This document shows positions 7,060-10,784 of a DNA stretch of 10,784 bases, piece after piece; within the stretch, counting starts at the first letter, position 1, and every line of letters starts with the position of its first letter. Both the position numbers and the translations under genes were made by a program. Source of the stretch: DATKRB01 sp036501425 (lineage in GTDB: Bacteria > Actinomycetota > Acidimicrobiia > Acidimicrobiales > RAAP-2). Under the pieces are notes generated by a model that saw nothing but the letters and a program-made list of their open reading frames with translations, had not been told where the DNA came from and did no database searches. The stretch covers positions 1-10,784 of the forward strand of contig DASYAI010000054.1 of the NCBI GenBank assembly GCA_036501425.1, read 5' to 3'.

Positions 7060-7597
7060 CAGCCGCCACCACCAGCTGGTCGAGGACCGACCGGTCGGTG
7101 GCGAAGGCGAGCTCGGGCAGGTCGTCGAAGTCGAAGAACGCGGCATCGGCGGCATCGTCGCCGGCGCGGAGGGTGCCCCCGACTCGCCGCCCGGCGAACC
7201 ACACGCCGACGGTCTGGCGGTCGGGTCGCCAGAAGTTGCTCTGGGCCTCGAGCACCTCGCCCACCTCGACCTGCAGGCCGGTCTCCTCGAGGAGCTCGCG
7301 GGCCCCGGCGGCGCGGATGTCCTCGTCCCACCCCACGTGCCCGCACGGGATGCACCACAGCCCGGCCCGGGCGCCGTAGCGGCGTCGGACGAGCAGGATG
7401 CGACCGTCCTCGACCACCACGACGGCTACCCCCACCGTCGGGCGCCGGAAATGGAGCTGGCCGCAGGCCTGGCACGCCCAGGCGGGCTCGCCGTGGGCGT
7501 CCACCGGCCGCACCTGGTGGCCGCAGGCGCTGCAGTGCGCGGGCTCCGGGTAGCCGCTCGAGCCGTCCACCGGCTCATCATCGCGCCCCGGTCCCAC
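6980..7597 (-). CDS. Zinc-ribbon Nudix hydrolase
   Basis: A 205-residue cytosolic Nudix (nucleoside diphosphate-X) hydrolase. An N-terminal zinc ribbon, Cys22-x2-Cys25 and Cys42-x2-Cys45, precedes the Nudix fold (about 52-175). The Nudix box is complete at residues 86-108: Gly86, Glu92, Arg100-Glu101, Glu104-Glu105 and Gly107, matching Gx5Ex7REUxEExGU, so it should bind Mg2+ and be active. Likely substrates are ADP-ribose or other nucleotide sugars or dinucleotides; the ribbon recalls NudC-type enzymes but the layout is not diagnostic. The start is taken as GTG at 7597, the first start in frame before the zinc ribbon; its ribosome site is weak. The Arg/Pro-rich tail (about 180-205) is encoded in the 80-base convergent overlap with the DinB-like gene. 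It follows the response regulator by 23 bases, so they are probably co-transcribed. Confidence 0.88.
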   Translation of the reverse strand: MGPGRDDEPVDGSSGYPEPAHCSACGHQVRPVDAHGEPAWACQACGQLHFRRPTVGVAVVVVEDGRILLVRRRYGARAGLWCIPCGHVGWDEDIRAAGARELLEETGLQVEVGEVLEAQSNFWRPDRQTVGVWFAGRRVGGTLRAGDDAADAAFFDFDDLPELAFATDRSVLDQLVVAAATRRSRTGPAGGSGRRRRAGPPPRRE

Positions 7598-7620
7598 CCC
7601 GGACGCGGGCGCCGCTGCCC

Positions 7621-8304
7621 TCAGGGGCCCTGCTCGCCCGCCGGCCGGACCAGGCCGATCTCGTAGGCGAGGACCACCGCCTGGACCCGGTCCCGGAGAT
7701 CGAGCTTGGACAGGATGCGCCCGACGTGGGACTTGACGGTCGCCTCGGAGACGAACAGCTGGGCGGCGATCTCGGCGTTGGAGAGGCCGTCGGCGACCTT
7801 CCTCAGCACCTCGTGCTCCCGCTCGGTGAGGGAGGCAACGGCCGGCGGCATCGAGGGCTCGGGCCGAGGCACCGACGCGAGCAGCGGCGCGTAGCGGTCG
7901 AGGAGGAGCCGGGTGATCCTCGGCGACACGACGGCATCGCCGGCGGCGACCGTCCGCACCGCCTCGACGAGCTCACGGGGCCGCACGTCCTTCAAGATGA
8001 ACCCGCTCGCCCCGGCGTGCAGCACGCCCAGGGCGTACTCGTCCATGTCGAACGTCGTGATGGCCAGCACCCGCACCGAGGGGGCGCTCTCGACGATCTG
8101 GCGGGTGGCGGCGATGCCGTCGGTCACCGGCATGCGGATGTCCATCACCACCACGTCGGGCACGAGCCGAGCGGCCAGCTCGATCGCCACCGCTCCGTCG
8201 CCCGCCTCGGCGACCACCTCGATGCCCGGCGCCTGGGAGAGGATCGTCCGGAAGCCGAACCGGAGCAGCTCCTGGTCATCGGCGAGCAGCACCCGGATGC
8301 TCAT
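7621..8304 (-). CDS. NarL/FixJ-type response regulator (REC-LuxR HTH)
   Basis: A 227-residue two-component response regulator. The receiver domain (3-120) has the acidic pair Asp9-Asp10, the phospho-acceptor Asp55 in VVVMDIRMP, Thr83 or Thr84 in AITTF, and Lys105 in GFILKD, so it should be phosphorylatable. After a linker, a LuxR/GerE helix-turn-helix occupies about 157-222 (LTEREHEVLRKVADGLSNAE, then AAQLFVSEATVKSHVGRILSKL). It is expected to bind DNA as a phosphorylated dimer. The ATG at 8304 overlaps the upstream small gene by 4 bases (ATGA), the place where a sensor kinase gene is usually found; none is seen here. The Nudix gene follows closely. The partner kinase must be elsewhere, or the regulator works without one. 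Confidence 0.95.
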   Translation of the reverse strand: MSIRVLLADDQELLRFGFRTILSQAPGIEVVAEAGDGAVAIELAARLVPDVVVMDIRMPVTDGIAATRQIVESAPSVRVLAITTFDMDEYALGVLHAGASGFILKDVRPRELVEAVRTVAAGDAVVSPRITRLLLDRYAPLLASVPRPEPSMPPAVASLTEREHEVLRKVADGLSNAEIAAQLFVSEATVKSHVGRILSKLDLRDRVQAVVLAYEIGLVRPAGEQGP

Positions 8305-8534
8305 GGCATCGGGTCCGGACCGAGCTCGGCGCCCCGGACATCGTCCGCTGGGCTCACGCCGCCGTCGATGTCCCGATGCCCGCCGGCGCTCGCGGGTCGA
8401 CGCGCCGGGGGCGCTGCGTGGCGGCCCCGGCTCGGGCGCGATCGGGCGGGGCGGGACCGGAACACCGCGACGGCGAGGACGACGGCCAGGCAGAGGGCGA
8501 GCCCCACCACGGCATCCAACACGTCGTCGAACAT
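8301..8534 (-). CDS. Small single-pass membrane protein coupled to the response regulator
   Basis: A 77-residue protein of unrecognised family. Residues about 7-25 (DAVVGLALCLAVVLAVAVF) form one clear hydrophobic helix. Six arginines follow within residues 26-38, predicting an outside N-terminus and a cytosolic tail; the remaining 40 residues are Pro/Ala/Gly-rich and probably disordered. The stop overlaps the response-regulator start (ATGA), which supports real translation and coupling. I chose ATG 8534, directly before the helix; an in-frame TTG at 8558 would add eight residues. Neither has a clear ribosome site. It might be a sensory or anchoring partner of the regulator; no kinase motifs (H-box, N-box, G-boxes) are present. 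Reality of the gene is likely but not certain. Confidence 0.55.
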   Translation of the reverse strand: MFDDVLDAVVGLALCLAVVLAVAVFRSRPARSRPSRGRHAAPPARRPASAGGHRDIDGGVSPADDVRGAELGPDPMP

Positions 8535-8735
8535 CAGTGATGCAGTGCCGGGGCGCAACGGCGCGGGGTCCCGGCGACCGGATCGGTGGGCGAAGTCGTG
8601 GACGGAACCGAGGTGGATGGCATGGTGAGGGTGGGTCGACGTCCCAGCCCGTGGACCAACAGCGTAACCCCGCCGGGGCTCGTTTGGCCCCCGCCCGGTC
8701 CGTGTCGCCCGCTGGCGGCCCGGTCGCCGCCCGCT

Positions 8736-8750
8736 CGCCGGACGCCGGCG
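8736..8750 (-). terminator. Short hairpin directly after the thiolase-like gene
   Basis: CGCCGG-N3-CCGGCG (8736-8741 / 8745-8750) begins two bases beyond the stop of the thiolase-like gene. The very GC-rich 6-bp stem could contribute to termination, but no T-run follows on the minus strand. A second weak hairpin, GGGGC-N7-GCCCC, lies at 8675-8691. The remaining gap (8535-8735) shows no convincing gene. Confidence 0.3.
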
Positions 8751-8751
8751 A

Positions 8752-9903
8752 TCAGCTGGCGGTGATGAGGGCGCAGCTGGCGAAGCCGCCGACCGCGTTG
8801 CTGACCACGCCGACCTCGGCCCCCGGCACCTGCCGCTCGCCTGAGTCGCCGCGCAGCTGCTGGGTCACCTCGATGAAGAAATTGGCGCCGTGGCGACGGC
8901 CCATGTTGCATGCACCGCCGTCGGTGTTGGTCGGGATGCGACCGCCGGGCCGGGTGTTGCCGGCCTCGACGAACGGCCCGCTCTCGCCCTTGCCGCAGAA
9001 ACCGAGGGCCTCGAGCCACTGCATGGTGATGAAGGTGAACCCGTCGTAGAGGCCGGCCACCTGCACGTCGTCCACCGTGAGGTCGGTGCGACTCCAGAGA
9101 CGCTTGGCGGCCCGCCAGGGCGAGGACTCCGTCATGTCCTCGACGAGGTTGAAGTCCAACACGTCGGTGGTGCCGGCCGCCCATGCCTCGAAGAAGACCG
9201 GCTTCTTGGCCATGTCGCGCGCCCGCTCCTCGGTGGTGAAGATGAGAGCCGACCCCGAGTCGACCGGGTAGTCGCAGTCGAGCAGGTGGAGGGGCTTGTT
9301 GATGTACCGCGAGCTCATGTAGTCGTCGATCGTGATGGGCTCCCGCAGGATCGCCTCGGGGTTGCGCGAGGCGTAGTCGCGCTGGGCCACGGCGAGCGCG
9401 CCGAACTGCTCCTCTGTCGTCCCGTAGAGGTCCATGTGCCGGCGCATGTACATGCCGGCCCAGTGCGAGCCGGTCACCGAGCCGTAAGGGCGCAGGAACT
9501 GCGTCGTGCCGGCGGCGCCCGTTCGAGGCTGGCCCGGGACGTACCCGCCGGCCGCCCCCGCCTGGTGGACGGTGCGGATGGTCAGGCACGTGTGGCACGA
9601 ACCCGACGCCACCGCGGCGATGCCGTGGAGCGCGGCCACGCTGTACGCGGCACCGTCGACCGAGCCCGAGTACCAGGCCAGGTCGGGGATGCCGACCAGG
9701 TCGGCGGTCTGGGTGGCGGTGATGAGCTGGTGCGGGAACGCGTGGACGGCCACCCCGTCGATGTCGGCGGCGGTGATCCCTGCGTCGGCCATGGCGGCTG
9801 CCGACGCCTGCGCGGTGAGCTGCTCGAGGCTGAGGCCGGTGCGCCGGCCCACGGTCGAGTAGCCGACGCCGACGATGGCGACGCGGTTGGACTTGGCAGG
9901 CAT
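8752..9903 (-). CDS. Thiolase-fold lipid-transfer-type protein lacking catalytic Cys (Ltp2/SCP2-like)
   Basis: A 383-residue thiolase-superfamily protein of the non-canonical lipid-transfer/SCP2-like branch. It opens with NRVAIVGVGYSTVGRRTGLS (6-25) and has helix-rich LTAQASAAAMADAGITAADIDGV. The position of the thiolase nucleophile Cys reads DGAAYSV (83-89), with no Cys. The NEAFA-like motif is YDGFT (286-290), and the usual GHP motif is GRR within TDGGACNMGRRHGANFF (327-343). It therefore cannot do ordinary thiolysis. Together with an adjacent DUF35 protein, this matches the Ltp2-type retro-aldolases, in which the thiolase-fold subunit cleaves a C-C bond of a 3-hydroxyacyl-CoA and DUF35 completes the complex. 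The ATG at 9903 overlaps the DUF35 stop by one base (TGATG). The substrate is unknown; a structural lipid-transfer role is the alternative. Confidence 0.85.
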   Translation of the reverse strand: MPAKSNRVAIVGVGYSTVGRRTGLSLEQLTAQASAAAMADAGITAADIDGVAVHAFPHQLITATQTADLVGIPDLAWYSGSVDGAAYSVAALHGIAAVASGSCHTCLTIRTVHQAGAAGGYVPGQPRTGAAGTTQFLRPYGSVTGSHWAGMYMRRHMDLYGTTEEQFGALAVAQRDYASRNPEAILREPITIDDYMSSRYINKPLHLLDCDYPVDSGSALIFTTEERARDMAKKPVFFEAWAAGTTDVLDFNLVEDMTESSPWRAAKRLWSRTDLTVDDVQVAGLYDGFTFITMQWLEALGFCGKGESGPFVEAGNTRPGGRIPTNTDGGACNMGRRHGANFFIEVTQQLRGDSGERQVPGAEVGVVSNAVGGFASCALITAS

Positions 9904-10349
9904 CAGCGCGATCCCCCCACCAGATCGTTGGGCACCCCGAGACGGGGTCGGAAGACGGGCAGTGTGACCTCGTCGCTGATCGGCTCGAAGGCGACCTCGA
10001 CCGCGTTGCCGCAGCGAAGATCCTCCTCCGGGCAATCGATGATGTTGGTGACGAGCTTCAGGTTGGGCTGCTCTTCCAGCTCGACCACGGCCAGCACGTA
10101 GGGCAGCCGGCTCTCGAGCCACGGGTCGAACGGGTGGACGCAGACCGTGTAGGAGTACAAGGTCCCCCGTCCCGACACCTCGGCCGGGGACAGCTCGAAG
10201 GACAGGCAGCGCTTGCAGCATGCCCGGGGCCAGTGCTGGTAGTAGCCGCACCGATCGCACCGCTGGATCAGCAGCCGCTCCTTGCGGGCCCCCTCCCAGA
10301 AGAACGACGTCAGCTCGTCGGCAATCGGGACGATCGGTTCCACCTTCAC
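9903..10349 (-). CDS. DUF35 zinc-ribbon/OB-fold protein (ChsH2 DUF35-like)
   Basis: A 148-residue acyl-CoA-associated protein. An N-terminal helix (IADELTSFFWEGARKERLLIQ) leads into a rubredoxin-like zinc ribbon with Cys31-x2-Cys34 and Cys45-x2-Cys48, then an OB-fold (about 55-130; SGRGTLYSYTVCVHPFDPW, then LPYVLAVVELEE). This is the standard DUF35 (DUF35_N plus OB-fold) arrangement and length. Such proteins pair with thiolase-like enzymes, as in the ChsH2-DUF35/Ltp2 aldolase or HMG-CoA synthase/thiolase complexes. GTG at 10349 or 10343 is the likely start: AGAAGAGA precedes the first and GAGGTGA the second, and upstream in-frame sequence looks non-coding and crosses the palindromes. The stop overlaps the start of the thiolase-like gene, so the two are translationally coupled. 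Confidence 0.88.
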   Translation of the reverse strand: MKVEPIVPIADELTSFFWEGARKERLLIQRCDRCGYYQHWPRACCKRCLSFELSPAEVSGRGTLYSYTVCVHPFDPWLESRLPYVLAVVELEEQPNLKLVTNIIDCPEEDLRCGNAVEVAFEPISDEVTLPVFRPRLGVPNDLVGGSR

Positions 10350-10407
10350 CTCATCTCTTCTGGGCACGCCCTGGCGGGGCCGGATCCCGTCGCCGCGCGG
10401 CCGGCGC

Positions 10408-10426
10408 GTCGAACACCACGTTCGAC
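10408..10426. promoter_or_regulatory. Candidate operator palindrome upstream of the DUF35-thiolase operon
   Basis: GTCGAAC (10408-10414), a 5-base spacer, and GTTCGAC (10420-10426) form a perfect 7-base-arm inverted repeat about 60 bases before the DUF35 start. Size and position suit a TetR-type repressor site. An interlocking inverted repeat, AACACCACG (10412-10420) and CGTGGTGTT (10451-10459), shares its left half. No regulator gene is visible, and I cannot assign a promoter. Confidence 0.45.
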
Positions 10427-10465
10427 TGCCGCCGCACGGTCTCGGCGCCACGTGGTGTTGGGGGA

Positions 10466-10509
10466 CAGAGAACATCGGCTGGCTCGTTCGGGCCAGCCGA
10501 TGTTCTCTG
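10466..10509 (-). terminator. Perfect 18-bp-stem hairpin between amidohydrolase and DUF35 genes
   Basis: Arms CAGAGAACATCGGCTGGC (10466-10483) and its exact reverse complement (10492-10509) flank an 8-base loop. The element begins about 42 bases downstream of the amidohydrolase stop, where a rho-independent terminator would sit. There is no T-tract on either strand, but U-less hairpin terminators are described in actinobacteria. Its length and perfection also fit a dispersed repeat or mRNA-stabilising structure. The hairpin is certain; its role is inferred. Confidence 0.6.
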
Positions 10510-10550
10510 CACGACATCTTGCTGCGATCCCCGCCGGGCGGGGTGCGACC

Positions 10551-10784
10551 CTACAGGTCGTAGAGCTTGGCGGCGTTCTTCCAGACGATCTTCTGCTTGT
10601 CCTCGTCGTTCATCCCCTGGAAGTGCTTCTCGACCACCTCGAGCGACTCGGGCCAGGTGGAGTCCGGGTGCGGGTAGTCGCTCGCCCACATCAGGGTGTC
10701 GGCGCCGAGGAGGTCGATGGTGCGCATGCCCACCAGGTCGTCCTCGAACGTGGCGTGGAACTGGGTCGCCCAGAAGGTGCTCGG
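10551..10784 (-). CDS. Amidohydrolase (Amidohydro_2, TIM-barrel), C-terminal part
   Basis: The last 77 codons of a metal-dependent hydrolase of the amidohydrolase-2 (PF04909) family, running off the right edge of the window. Visible are FHATFEDD, then GMRTIDLLGADTLMWASDYPHPDSTWPES, where the Asp of SDYPH is the conserved metal/catalytic aspartate after barrel strand 8, and the C-terminal helix KIVWKNAAKLYDL that commonly ends the family. Related enzymes act as decarboxylases or C-C/C-N hydrolases on carboxylate substrates. It lies upstream on the same strand as the DUF35-thiolase pair, about 200 bases away across the hairpin and palindromes, so it may belong to the same catabolic locus but probably a separate transcript. 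Start and N-terminal metal ligands are outside the window. Confidence 0.9.
   Translation of the reverse strand, partial: PSTFWATQFHATFEDDLVGMRTIDLLGADTLMWASDYPHPDSTWPESLEVVEKHFQGMNDEDKQKIVWKNAAKLYDL

Noticed and set aside
8890..10101. A 403-codon plus-strand open frame opposite the thiolase and DUF35 genes.
   Set aside because: It has Val/Gly/Arg/His-rich low-complexity composition without motifs, while the minus strand encodes two recognisable coupled genes.
10350..10517. N-terminal extension of the DUF35 protein upstream of 10349.
   Set aside because: The extension (Arg/Pro-rich, for example RPCGGSRTWCSTRRPRGDG) does not match the DUF35 family and would cover the palindromes and hairpin; normal family length is obtained from the GTG at 10349 or 10343.

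Overview
This window is high-GC DNA from what looks like an actinomycete-type bacterium (Actinomycetota). The evidence is the strong G/C bias at third codon positions, frequent GTG starts, 1-4 base start/stop overlaps, and several characteristic families: an ECF42-type sigma factor with a YciI/DGPF partner, a CsoR-type repressor, a DinB-like/mycothiol-dependent-isomerase-like protein, and a DUF35-thiolase pair. I cannot name the species. I see no mobile element, CRISPR array, tRNA or rRNA.

Left part, plus strand (142-7059). A 14-helix DHA2-type MFS exporter comes first, then a separately promoted tandem VOC (glyoxalase-fold) protein. Next is a translationally coupled pair: a small YciI/DGPF protein and an ECF42-type sigma factor with a long C-terminal extension. 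Just after it, a near-ideal CsoR operator (TACCCC-N3-GGGGTA) precedes a CsoR-family repressor. The repressor overlaps by 4 bases a permease that ends in a YHS metal-binding domain, which suggests a copper-responsive operon. A DinB-like enzyme with its own TTGACA promoter closes this block.

Middle, minus strand (8534 down to 6980). A small single-pass membrane protein overlaps (ATGA) an orphan NarL/LuxR-type response regulator. That is followed 23 bases later by a zinc-ribbon Nudix hydrolase, whose 3' end overlaps the DinB-like gene tail-to-tail by 80 bases. No histidine kinase is present in the window.

Right part, minus strand (10784 down to 8752). The C-terminal end of an amidohydrolase is followed by a perfect 18-bp hairpin and a 19-bp palindrome. 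Then come a DUF35 zinc-ribbon/OB-fold protein and, overlapping it by one base, a thiolase-fold protein that lacks the usual thiolase catalytic cysteine and histidine motifs. This pair resembles the Ltp2/ChsH2-DUF35 aldolases of steroid side-chain catabolism. The likely job is acyl-CoA carbon-carbon bond cleavage, but the substrate is unknown.

Most of the window is recognisable housekeeping or accessory metabolism. The parts most worth a second look are the kinase-less membrane protein/regulator/Nudix operon, the CsoR-permease-YHS operon with its operator, the degenerate thiolase with DUF35, and the palindromes at 10408-10509.
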